Shown piece by piece: positions 18,980 through 30,500 of a stretch of 64,000 nt of DNA. The first letter of the stretch is position 1. Each line of letters opens with the position of its first letter. Both the position numbers and the translations under genes were made by a program. The notes under the pieces are model-generated. The model did not search any database, was not told the origin of the DNA, and was given only the letters and a program-made list of their open reading frames with translations. The stretch is from an uncultured Acidobacteriaceae bacterium (GTDB taxonomy: Bacteria; Acidobacteriota; Terriglobia; Terriglobales; Acidobacteriaceae). Location of the stretch: assembly GCA_903842065.1 (NCBI GenBank), contig CAIMKZ010000077.1:100872-164871 (forward strand), read 5' to 3'.

Positions 18980-19659
18980 CAGCAAAGACTAATGCCTCCA
19001 TTGTGTATTTTGAATCAGAGGGAAGGCAAAATCTGCACGAGGTTGTGCGTGTAATCAGACGCGCGCTTAGAAAGCGCCCTGAATTGCGCACATTGAAGAT
19101 GGTCATTTTTACGGCTGAGGGGCAAGGCCCAGCTATTGCATATAACATGCTTCGCGAGCACCGGCCTAAGATGATCGCGGTTACATTTCCGCTTGATTTT
19201 TCGGTAAAGCTCCCAGACAGTGAAGATCGCTACTTCCCTCGCATATCAGAAGAGGTTCGTAGATTCTTCAAAGTTTATGAGATAGATGTAATCGTGCCTC
19301 CGGACTTGCCATTCGACTGTATTGAAGGGCTCGACGGCCACAACCAGCAGGTGGATTTAATTAAGAAAACAATAGCCATGTTCGGATCTGGCTTCAGTCT
19401 TTGCATTCAAGCCATTTTGAGGGCGTGTGACGTTGGGGCTCTCGATGAAGGAGAGTTGGTCATTGGAATGAGTGGCGATATCGCAGGCCTCTTCATTGCG
19501 AGCAATACAAAGCATTTCTTGAACAAGGCTAATGGACTACAGGTCGTTGAGATCCTGTGCAAGCCACGCTGCTTAACGATTTCGCGCAGAGCACCAGCAC
19601 AATCCAACCCTATCTCTACGGCGAAGATATTGGAGGGAGAAGCACCTCCTTCTCAATGA
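18967..19659 (+). CDS. Pyruvate-kinase C-terminal-like (PK_C alpha/beta) domain protein, cassette ORF3
   Basis: VIFTAEGQGPAIAYNMLREHRPKMIAVTFP ... FGSGFSLCIQAILRACDVGALDEGELVIGMSGDIAGLFIASNTKHFLNKANGLQVVEILCKPR matches the layout of stand-alone PK_C-like proteins; overlaps ORF2 by 13 nt. Confidence 0.65.
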   Translation: MAPMTAKTNASIVYFESEGRQNLHEVVRVIRRALRKRPELRTLKMVIFTAEGQGPAIAYNMLREHRPKMIAVTFPLDFSVKLPDSEDRYFPRISEEVRRFFKVYEIDVIVPPDLPFDCIEGLDGHNQQVDLIKKTIAMFGSGFSLCIQAILRACDVGALDEGELVIGMSGDIAGLFIASNTKHFLNKANGLQVVEILCKPRCLTISRRAPAQSNPISTAKILEGEAPPSQ

Positions 19660-19676
19660 AATAACGAATCAACCAG

Positions 19677-20846
19677 CTAGTTGGAATCCCGCGCCTCGCC
19701 CAACGTCAGCTTGTAGGTCATCTGCCGCTGTCCGCGAACCACGGTCACCGCTACCGTATCTCCGGCCTGATGCTTGTCCATGATCGCGCTGATGTCCTGC
19801 GGATCGCTGACACGCTGGCTGTCGATGGCCACAATCAGGTCGCCGCCCAGCATAATCGGAGTGTTGCCCACATAGGCCTGCTGGTTGCCGCCGTGCAGTC
19901 CGGCCTTTTCAGCCGCGCCGCCCGGAACCACCCGCTGGATCAGAACGCCTTCGTCGGCCGCAAGGCCCATCTGCGAGGCCAAGTCCGGACCGATCCCGTA
20001 CGAAACGATACCCAGCGAAGGACGCTTCACCTTGCCGAACTTGATCAGGTCGGCAAGCACACTCTTGGCCGTGTCGATCGGAATCGCGAAGCCGATTCCC
20101 GAGCTCTGGTCGGCGCCGTTGGAGGCAATCATGGTGTTGATCCCGATCACGTCGCCGCTCGAGTTCAGCAGCGGACCGCCCGAGTTACCCGGATTGATCG
20201 CCGCATCCGTCTGGATCGCGTCCTCGATCGATCCTTCCTCCGATCCCTTTGCGCGGGGCAGCGTGCGAATCGAGCTGATGATGCCGCGCGTCATGGTACC
20301 GCTCAACCCGAAGGGATTGCCGATCGCGTATACCTTCTGCCCCACCGAAAGCCCCGACGAACTGGCCAGCGTAACCGGCTGAAGATCGGGCGCGTCGATC
20401 TGAAGCAGCGCCAGGTCGTGCATCTTGTCTGTGCCGACGACCTTCGCCGCGTAGCGCCGCTTGTTCGAAAGCTGCACCTCGATGCCGCGATTGGCGCCCT
20501 GAACCACGTGATTGTTGGTCAGAATGTGGCCGGCCTTATCGAGAATGAATCCCGAACCCTGACCCTGCTGCGGAACCGTGCCGTAGAAGAAGTCGAAGAC
20601 CAGCGTCGTCGAGGTGATGTTGACCACCGAAGGCAGAACCTTCTTGTAGACGGCGATATTGTTCTGCTCCTCGGCGTCGTAAGCCGGAGCCGCGTGAGCC
20701 TCGGTCAACTCCAGCGGCGAGCCGGAACCGCCGCCACGCAGCGTGATGCGGTCCAGCCACGGGAACGTCCCCCGCTGAAGGTGCGTAGTGATAAACCAGA
20801 ATCCGCTGACTAGCAGTACGACAATGACAATTTGACGCAGTTTCAT
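19677..20846 (-). CDS. degP: HtrA/DegP-family trypsin-like serine protease with PDZ domain
   Basis: GSGFILDKAGHILTNNHVV, HDLALLQID, QTDAAINPGNSGGPLLNSSGDVIGINT. Confidence 0.95.
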   Translation of the reverse strand: MKLRQIVIVVLLVSGFWFITTHLQRGTFPWLDRITLRGGGSGSPLELTEAHAAPAYDAEEQNNIAVYKKVLPSVVNITSTTLVFDFFYGTVPQQGQGSGFILDKAGHILTNNHVVQGANRGIEVQLSNKRRYAAKVVGTDKMHDLALLQIDAPDLQPVTLASSSGLSVGQKVYAIGNPFGLSGTMTRGIISSIRTLPRAKGSEEGSIEDAIQTDAAINPGNSGGPLLNSSGDVIGINTMIASNGADQSSGIGFAIPIDTAKSVLADLIKFGKVKRPSLGIVSYGIGPDLASQMGLAADEGVLIQRVVPGGAAEKAGLHGGNQQAYVGNTPIMLGGDLIVAIDSQRVSDPQDISAIMDKHQAGDTVAVTVVRGQRQMTYKLTLGEARDSN

Positions 20847-20937
20847 CGTTATCCTGATCCCGAAAATTGCCTTCCTGTTCGAGATACGAGTTTGGTCGCG
20901 GCATGGTTCTCGGGAACCGTTTGCTTGCCGCCTCTTC

Positions 20938-21633
20938 CTATTGTAATAACGCGGAATTCGCCGGTTTGTTGCTCTCGGCAAGAAGCTGAATCCAAACAGC
21001 CTCGACCCGCGTCCGCAACTCCTCGCGACTTCCAGCATTCTCGATCGTGAAGTCTGCCTGCGCGGCCTTCACGGCATCGGGAATCTGGCAGCTCAACCGA
21101 TTGCGTCCGTCAGCCTCGGCGAGCGTTCTGTCTTTGCCGTCCACGCAGACTCGCGAGACGAACCGCGCTAACTTCACCTCGTCTGGAGCCGTAACCACGA
21201 TCAGCCTGTCCATCTGTTCGCGCCAGTTTGCCAGCGGGCCTTCGGCCTCGCCGCGCAGCCTCGCGTCGCGCTCCACCTCGAAGATCAGCGCCGACTCGAC
21301 GACCGCAACCGAATTCGGCTCGCGCGCGAAGATCTCTTTCATCCAGCGCCGCTCGGCTTCGATCACCGCCGGATGAATGATCGCATTCAACTCCTGCACG
21401 CGGCCTTCACTAAAGGCGATCTCAGCCAGCTTGGCGCGGTTGAGCCTTCCATCGGAGCTCACAACCGCAGGCCCGAAGGCGCGCACAATCTGTTCGTATA
21501 CGGTTTGGCGCGGTTCCATCAGCGCGCGCCCCAGTTCATCGGCCTCAATCACATGCGCGCCGAGCGAGCGCAGCATCGCCGCAACCGTGCTCTTCCCGCT
21601 GCCGAGACCGCCTGTAAGCCCAACCCTCAACAT
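20938..21633 (-). CDS. coaE: Dephospho-CoA kinase
   Basis: MLRVGLTGGLGSGKSTVAAMLRSLGAHVIEADELGRALMEP. Confidence 0.95.
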   Translation of the reverse strand: MLRVGLTGGLGSGKSTVAAMLRSLGAHVIEADELGRALMEPRQTVYEQIVRAFGPAVVSSDGRLNRAKLAEIAFSEGRVQELNAIIHPAVIEAERRWMKEIFAREPNSVAVVESALIFEVERDARLRGEAEGPLANWREQMDRLIVVTAPDEVKLARFVSRVCVDGKDRTLAEADGRNRLSCQIPDAVKAAQADFTIENAGSREELRTRVEAVWIQLLAESNKPANSALLQ

Positions 21634-21713
21634 GATGGAACCATTTACCTCTTGCGATCGATTCTAGTTCGAGCCTGCATGGCAGCAAGGGCCGCTCCAA
21701 AGAGCGGCCCTTC

Positions 21714-21743
21714 TGATCACTGATCACTGACAACTGACCACTG
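21714..21743. repeat. Heptamer short tandem repeat (TGATCAC/TGATCAC/TGACAAC/TGACCAC)
   Basis: Four consecutive 7-nt units between coaE and ftsH; reverse-complement relative of the repeat at 7828. Confidence 0.85.
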
Positions 21744-21746
21744 CAT

Positions 21747-23666
<1,920 letters not shown>

Positions 23667-23912
23667 CAGGACTCCTCTTTCCCGGCGAGGGGAAACTAAC
23701 TGCCTCCGCCATCGCAATTACTACTCTGTTAGACGCCCCAGCGTTCCCATGGGTTCCAGAAACGCCGGAACAGCCCTGAGACGGCACACAAATATTGTTC
23801 CGCTCTTTGAAGCGGTAGACCATATTTTACCCCCAACGCATCGGGCGCAACGGAAATCATGGGGAGGAATCATAACCATCAGCCCCTTTTTGAACCACTT
23901 AGGGTGAAACAC

Positions 23913-25307
23913 TTAGCTGCCAGCGCCTGCGGTCTTGACCCTGAAAACGAGTCCCGGCGTATCTTCCACCTCGACTCCCCGCATCCAGGCGATCTGTCCG
24001 CCGACCTCGATGACCGGCCAGACCTGCCGCTCGGAACCAGAAATCCGCATCCTCTCGAGCACCTCTTTTACTTTTTTGGGCCCGCTAGAGTGCTTTATCG
24101 TCACTCGGTCGCCAGGTCTCCAGTTGCGAAGCGTGGCTTTGTGGGAGTGCGGGGCTGCACACTCCCTAAGTTCGATCCGGACCCGCAGGCCGAACGCCGG
24201 TGCCAGAATCTCTCCCGGAACGGGAATCGCGAATTCGGCCGGAGCATCCACTCCAGTCGCCGGTCCCACATCGAGCCGCAGTTCCCGGGCGGTACGTTCC
24301 GCTCTCAGCCCCTCGACCTGGCATCGCTGGCCGGCCCGGCCGCTCACAGCCAGATTCAGCAGAGCCTCGGTCGCATCGAAATCCGGGGCCGCACCCAACT
24401 GTCCTGCGGCGTACCGTAGCATCCGGCGCTGCATCGCGGTTGCCAGAGCAGTAAATTTGGCCAGGTCGATCGCGAGTCCTGCGGCAACGGCCCGTCCGCC
24501 GCCGCGCACCGGCCTGCCCGACAACATCAACTGCGGCGCCAGCCGGGCAACTTCAGCCTCCCACCACGACTCCTCGTCGCGGGCCAGTTCGGCCATCTGC
24601 ACCAGGTGCCTGCGCAGCTTCGGGTTCCAGCCATCAAGCAGCGGCAGCAACTCGTGGCGGATCCGGTTGCGGGTGTAGGCTGGATCGCGGTTGGTCGAGT
24701 CTTCGCGCCAACTTTGCCCGATTGCCTTCAGATAACTCTCGATCTTGGCGCGCGAAGTTCCGAGCAGCGGCCGAACGAACCGGCCTTCTGGAAACTCAAC
24801 GACCGGCGAGATTCCCCCCAGCCCCTCTGTCCATGCACCTCGCAAGAACTTGGCCAACACCGTTTCTGCCTGATCGTCGAGCGTGTGCGCCGTCGCGACT
24901 GCGTCGAGTGGAGCTTTGGATAGGAGTTCTCGGAACCAGGAGTAACGCAAGCGCCGCGCCGCCTCTTCGATCGACTCGGCCGATTTGCCGGCGAGCGGAT
25001 TTGCCCGCGATTCGGCGGCTACATCCACCCTTGCCTCGTGAAACTCGACCCCCAGCTTTGCAGCCAACTCCCGGCAGAAGGCCAGATCGCCGTCCGCCTC
25101 TACTCCGCGCAGTCCGTGGTGCAGATGCGCCGCATGAACCACCAGGCCCAGCTCGCTGCTGCGCGCCGCAAGGGCGCAGAGCAGCGCGACCGAGTCGGCC
25201 CCGCCCGAGAGGCCCACCGCGATCCGCATCCCCGGGCGAAGGTGGGTCAAGTCCATTGGGAGTTCTACGCGCACGAATGGATGATATCCTGCGCCGCCGC
25301 TTGTCAC
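23913..25307 (-). CDS. tilS: tRNA(Ile)-lysidine synthase
   Basis: RIAVGLSGGADSVALLCAL, HAAHLHHGLRG, ATAHTLDDQAETVLAKFLRGAWTEGLGGI; start may be near MDLTHLRPG. Confidence 0.93.
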   Translation of the reverse strand: MTSGGAGYHPFVRVELPMDLTHLRPGMRIAVGLSGGADSVALLCALAARSSELGLVVHAAHLHHGLRGVEADGDLAFCRELAAKLGVEFHEARVDVAAESRANPLAGKSAESIEEAARRLRYSWFRELLSKAPLDAVATAHTLDDQAETVLAKFLRGAWTEGLGGISPVVEFPEGRFVRPLLGTSRAKIESYLKAIGQSWREDSTNRDPAYTRNRIRHELLPLLDGWNPKLRRHLVQMAELARDEESWWEAEVARLAPQLMLSGRPVRGGGRAVAAGLAIDLAKFTALATAMQRRMLRYAAGQLGAAPDFDATEALLNLAVSGRAGQRCQVEGLRAERTARELRLDVGPATGVDAPAEFAIPVPGEILAPAFGLRVRIELRECAAPHSHKATLRNWRPGDRVTIKHSSGPKKVKEVLERMRISGSERQVWPVIEVGGQIAWMRGVEVEDTPGLVFRVKTAGAGS

Positions 25308-25466
25308 ACCCGCAGACCTGCCGCACTCTGTAGACTGAATTCACCGCAGAGAGTGGTCGGACTCCTGCTCCGAATCCGCCGTTGTTGCCTGTCGCCTGTC
25401 TGGAAGTTCCACGCGCGATCGGCGCAGGTTCGCCTGCTGACGGCGCAACACGATCTGGAGATAGTT

Positions 25467-26000
25467 ATGACCCTCGAATCCATCCGACTTTTCCGTGCCG
25501 CGCGCCTCGCCGGCCTCGCCCTATTGCTCTCAGCTTCCATCGCAGCGGTTGCGCAAGACGCCGCTACCGCCCCCGCTCCCGACGGCGCGAAAGCCCGCGC
25601 CGTTCTCGGCCTACAGATGAACCACGCCTCTATCTCGGTGGCCGACATTCAGAAAGAAGCCGCCTGGTACATCAACACCCTCGGCTACAGCTTCCGCGAT
25701 GAAAAGAAGATCGCCCACATCGGCCCTGTAATGCAGGGAACGCAACTGGTGATCCCCGGATTCCAGCTCGACCTGATTCAGTACACGGGCTCGAAACGGC
25801 CCGAGGCTCCCAAACCTGTCTTCATGCAGCAGGGATACTTTCATCTGGCCATGACCGTGGCCGACATCGATGCTGCGTACGAGTTTCTGAAGGCCGCCGG
25901 CGTCGAGATGGAAGCCAATCGCAACCGGCAGACGAGCAAGCTGAATGGCATCGTGCTGCACGATCCCGAGGGCAACGAGATTGAGCTGAACGGCCGCTAG
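25467..26000 (+). CDS. Secreted VOC/glyoxalase-superfamily protein
   Basis: Signal peptide then MNHASISVADIQKEAAWYINTLGYSFRDE ... GIVLHDPEGNEIELN. Confidence 0.85.
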   Translation: MTLESIRLFRAARLAGLALLLSASIAAVAQDAATAPAPDGAKARAVLGLQMNHASISVADIQKEAAWYINTLGYSFRDEKKIAHIGPVMQGTQLVIPGFQLDLIQYTGSKRPEAPKPVFMQQGYFHLAMTVADIDAAYEFLKAAGVEMEANRNRQTSKLNGIVLHDPEGNEIELNGR

Positions 26001-26120
26001 CAGGGCTTCCCGCAGCTTCGATTGGAGCTCAACGCCGTGACTCTTTCGCCGAACCCGGCGAGAGGGAAGCGGCGTTTACTCTGTCTTTTGAAGCATTTGC
26101 GGTGCTATACTCGCCACGTT

Positions 26121-26828
26121 ATGCAAGTATTTGCCATCCTTCCCGCGGCCGGACTCGGAACTCGTATGGCCGGTCCGCAGCCCAAGCAATTCCTCGCCCT
26201 CGAAGGCGTTCCTATTCTCATCCACTCACTGCGTGCCTTTGCCGCGGTTGAGCGGGTTACCGCCATCTATGTGGCCGTGCGCAAGAACGAGATGGAGCGC
26301 GTGGAGGCTCAGGTGGCCGAGTACGGCTTCACCGGACGCGTTCACGTGGTCGAAGGCGGAGAGAAGCGCCAGGAGTCGGTCGAACACGCTCTTGCCGCTC
26401 TGCCCGCCGAGCCCGACGATATCGTCCTCGTGCACGATGCCGTGCGTCCGCTCATCGACGCCGCCACCATTGCGCGCACCATCGACGCCGTCGCCAAGCA
26501 CGGCGCGGCCATCGTCGGCATGCCCGCCATCGACACCATCAAGCAGGTGGAACGCACCGCCAGCGGCGCCATCATTACAGCGACCATTCCGCGCGAGTTC
26601 ATCGTGCTGGCACAGACACCCCAGGGCTTCCGCTACGAACTGCTGAAGAGCGCCTTTGCCGAGGCCGCCGCCGATGGCTTTGTCGGCACCGACGAAGCCT
26701 CGCTGGTGGAGCGCGCCGGTCATCCCGTGCATGTGGTTCCGGGTACTGCCGTGAATCTGAAGATTACCCAGCCGGGCGACCTGGAACTGGCGGAGTTTTA
26801 TCTGAAGCAGCGGAGTTCGCGGAGTTAG
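26121..26828 (+). CDS. ispD: 2-C-methyl-D-erythritol 4-phosphate cytidylyltransferase
   Basis: AILPAAGLGTRMAGPQPKQFLALEGVPILIHSL, VHDAVRPLI. Confidence 0.96.
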   Translation: MQVFAILPAAGLGTRMAGPQPKQFLALEGVPILIHSLRAFAAVERVTAIYVAVRKNEMERVEAQVAEYGFTGRVHVVEGGEKRQESVEHALAALPAEPDDIVLVHDAVRPLIDAATIARTIDAVAKHGAAIVGMPAIDTIKQVERTASGAIITATIPREFIVLAQTPQGFRYELLKSAFAEAAADGFVGTDEASLVERAGHPVHVVPGTAVNLKITQPGDLELAEFYLKQRSSRS

Positions 26829-26885
26829 CGAAGATGCTGTAACCCCGCGGGCAGCTCAACTTAAATTTTGGAAATGCGCTTAAGT

Positions 26886-27500
26886 ATGGATACACGTATC
26901 GGATTCGGTTACGACTCGCACGTCTTCTCCCCCGGTGTGCCGCTGATCATCGGCGGACTCTCGCTCGATCACCCTGAAGGCCTGGCCGGCCACTCCGACG
27001 GCGACGTGCTGCTGCACGCCGTCACCGACGCACTGCTCGGCGCAGTAGCCGCGGGCGATATCGGCACCTTCTATCCGCCCAACGACGCCCGTTGGAAGAA
27101 CGCCGACTCGGCTATCTTCCTCGACACCGCGCTCGAGGAGATTCACAACGCCGGCTACCGGATCGCCAACATCGACGTGACCCTGATTCTGGCCAAGCCC
27201 AAGATCTCGCCCATCGCCGCCGACATGCGCGCGCGCGTGGCCGACCTGCTCAGAGTCAATATCAACCAGGTCAGCATCAAGGCCAAGACCCCCGAGGGCC
27301 TCAACCTCGACCATGTAGCCCAGTGCCACGCCGTTGCTCTGCTCCGGCAGATCAGCGAAGAGGAAGGCCTGAAGGCCATGGAAGCCGTCATCGAGAACCA
27401 GCGTCAGCTTGAGGATGTGGTGGACGATCTGCTTTCGAGCGTGCATGGCGTGCCCAAGCGGCGGGTCGATCCGGTCTACGATACGGACGACATTACGTAG
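26886..27500 (+). CDS. ispF: 2-C-methyl-D-erythritol 2,4-cyclodiphosphate synthase (with C-terminal extension)
   Basis: RIGFGYDSHVF, GHSDGDVLLHAVTDALLGAVAAGDIGTFYP. Confidence 0.95.
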   Translation: MDTRIGFGYDSHVFSPGVPLIIGGLSLDHPEGLAGHSDGDVLLHAVTDALLGAVAAGDIGTFYPPNDARWKNADSAIFLDTALEEIHNAGYRIANIDVTLILAKPKISPIAADMRARVADLLRVNINQVSIKAKTPEGLNLDHVAQCHAVALLRQISEEEGLKAMEAVIENQRQLEDVVDDLLSSVHGVPKRRVDPVYDTDDIT

Positions 27501-27579
27501 GCCGGGGCAGGGACTCTTTCAAGAGGCGACGATTCTTCGCTTTGTATTCGCTCGTCGGGCGCGCTAAGCTTTCTAAAGC

Positions 27580-30500
27580 ATGACCGTGCGCCCGCCCGTG
27601 ACCGATTCCGCAGTGAACCCCTTCGCCGGATTTCATCCGGTCACCGAGGCGTGGTTCCGCGCGGTCTTCGACGAACCTACCCCGCCGCAACGGTTTGGCT
27701 GGCCGGCCATCTCGCGGGGCGAGAGTACGCTCATCCTTGCTCCTACCGGAACCGGCAAGACGTTGGCGGCCTTTCTGTGGTGCCTGGACCGGCTGATGCT
27801 GCAAAGCAGGGATCAGGTTTCAGGGATCAGGGATCAGAAAGACGGGCGCGGCTGCCGGGTCGTCTACGTCTCTCCGCTGAAAGCACTGGCGGTCGATGTG
27901 GAGCGCAACCTGCGCTCGCCGCTCGCCGGCATGGCCAACATGGCCCGGCGCATGGGCGTGGAGTTTCACGAACCGACCATCAGCGTCCGCACCGGAGACA
28001 CGCCGCAGCGCGAGCGCGCCCGCTTCTCACGCCACCCGGCCGACATCCTCATCACCACGCCCGAGTCGCTCTACCTGATCCTCACTTCGCAGGCCGCCGA
28101 GGCGCTGCGCACGGTAGATACCGTCATCATCGATGAGATTCACGCGCTGGTTCCAACCAAACGCGGAGCGCATCTGGCTCTCTCGCTCGAACGGTTGCAG
28201 GCGCTTACCGCGAAGCCACTTCAGCGCATCGGCCTGAGTGCGACGCAACGACCGCTCGAAGAGGTAGCGCGGTTTCTGGGGGGAGTGGAAATTCAGGGAC
28301 TAGGGACTAGGGATGAGGGACTAGAAAACAATCGTGCTACAGAAGCGCTATTGGCAACACCGGATGTGAGCGATCCTGCAAGCGCGTTAACCGCTACAGC
28401 GCATGAGTCCCTAGTCCCTAGTCCCTATGTCCCTGAAGCGGCGGAGCCGCTTCATTACCGCCCCGTCACCATCGTCAACGCATCGGCGCCCAAGCAGCTT
28501 AAGCTGCGCATCGAAGTACCAGTCGAAGACATGGCGCATCTCACCGCGCTCGAAGAAATTCCCTCAGGGCCCGCCTCGCAGACTCCGCGCCGCGTCTCCA
28601 TCTGGAATGCGATTCATCCACGTCTGCTTGAGATTTTGCGCGAGCGCAATTCGACCATCCTGTTTGTAAACTCGCGCCAGGTGGCTGAGCGGCTGGCCGG
28701 CGCGCTGAATGAGCTGGCAGGCGAGCCGATCGCCCGCGCGCATCACGGCTCGCTCGCGGCGGCGCAGCGCACGGTCATTGAAGAGCAACTCAAGGCCGGG
28801 CAGATCAAGGCGCTCTGCGCCACATCGACGCTTGAACTTGGCATCGACATGGGCGCGGTCGATCTCGTCATTCAGATAGAAGCTCCGCCCTCGGTGGCGA
28901 GCGGCATGCAGCGCATTGGCCGCGCCGGACACCATGTGGATGCGGTCAGCGAAGGCGTGCTCTTTCCCAAGTACCGCGCCGATCTGGTGGCCTGCGCCGC
29001 AGTTACGCGAGCCATGCACGAGGGGCACATTGAGTCCACGCGCTTTCCGCGCAACCCCCTCGACGTGCTGGCCCAGCAACTGGTGGCGATTGTGGCGCAC
29101 CCACCCGCAAAGGCAGGGACCAGAAAAGCAGTAACCAGGGGACAGAGGGACAAAGAGACAGCGGTTCAGGCGCAGTTCTTCACCAGCTCCGCTAACACCG
29201 CTGACTCCGCTAGCCCCGCTATTCCCGAAGTTTCCGTTGATTTCCTCTACGACCTGGTTCGCCGCGCGGCGCCCTTCGGCGCGCTGACGCGATCGGCCTT
29301 CGAGGGCGTTCTCGATCTGCTCAGCGGCCGCTATCCATCGGACGAGTTCGCCGAGCTGCGGCCACGCCTCACTTGGGACCGCATTCGCAAGGTCGTCACC
29401 GCACGCGATGGCGCGGCACGTCTGGCGATTCTCAACGCGGGCACGATTCCCGACCGCGGACTTTACGGAGTCTTCCTCGCCTACACCGAGGGCAAGGCCG
29501 TGCGCGTGGGCGAGCTCGACGAAGAGATGGTCTTCGAGTCTCATCCGGGGGAGACATTTATCCTCGGCGCATCGACGTGGCGCATCGTCGATATTACGCA
29601 CGACCGTGTTACGGTGACGCCGGCTCCGGGTGAGCCGGGCAAGATGCCGTTCTGGAAGGGAGACGGGCCGGGCCGTCCGCTCGAGTTTGGCCGCCGCATC
29701 GGCGCACTGGTGCGAGAGTTGCGCGCGCTGCCAACTCCGGCGGCGCTAACGCGGCTCGTCGCCGAACACGATCTCGATCCGGGCGCTGCGGAGAACCTGC
29801 TGCAATTCCTCACCGATCAGGCTGAGGCAACCGTGCAGGTTCCCGACGACCGGACCATTGTGATTGAACGAACCCGCGACGAACTGGGCGACTGGCGGGT
29901 CTGCGTGCTGACTCCCTTCGGAAGCCGGATTCACATTCCCTGGGCGATGGCGGTGAGCGCGCGCATTCGCGCCACAGGCGGCCCTGAAGTGGAAACGCTC
30001 TGGGGCGACGACGGATTCGTGCTGCGCTTTCCCGACACCGACGAGCCGCCGGACTCGGACTGGATTCTGGTTGAGTCCGCCGAAGCCATGCAGTTGGTAC
30101 TGCGCCAGCTTGGGTCCACAGCACTGTTTGCGGGGCGCTTCCGGGAGGCTGCGGGACGCGCGCTGCTGCTGCCCCGCCGCCGCGCCGCTCAGCGCTCACC
30201 GTTGTGGCAGTTGCGCAAGCGTTCTTACGACCTGCTCAGTGTGGCATCGCGTTATCCTTCGTTTCCGCTGCTGCTCGAGGCGTATCGCGAGTGCCTGCGC
30301 GATGTTTTCGACATGCCTGCATTGATCGAGATTTTGCAGGAGATCGAACAGCGCAAGCTCCGCGTGCATGTCGTCGATACACGCAAGCCCTCGCCCTTCG
30401 CTTCGTCGCTGCTGTTCAGCTACGTTGCCAACTTTCTCTACGATGGCGACGCGCCTTTGGCGGAGCGGCGCGCGCAGGCGCTCACCATCGATCAGGACCA

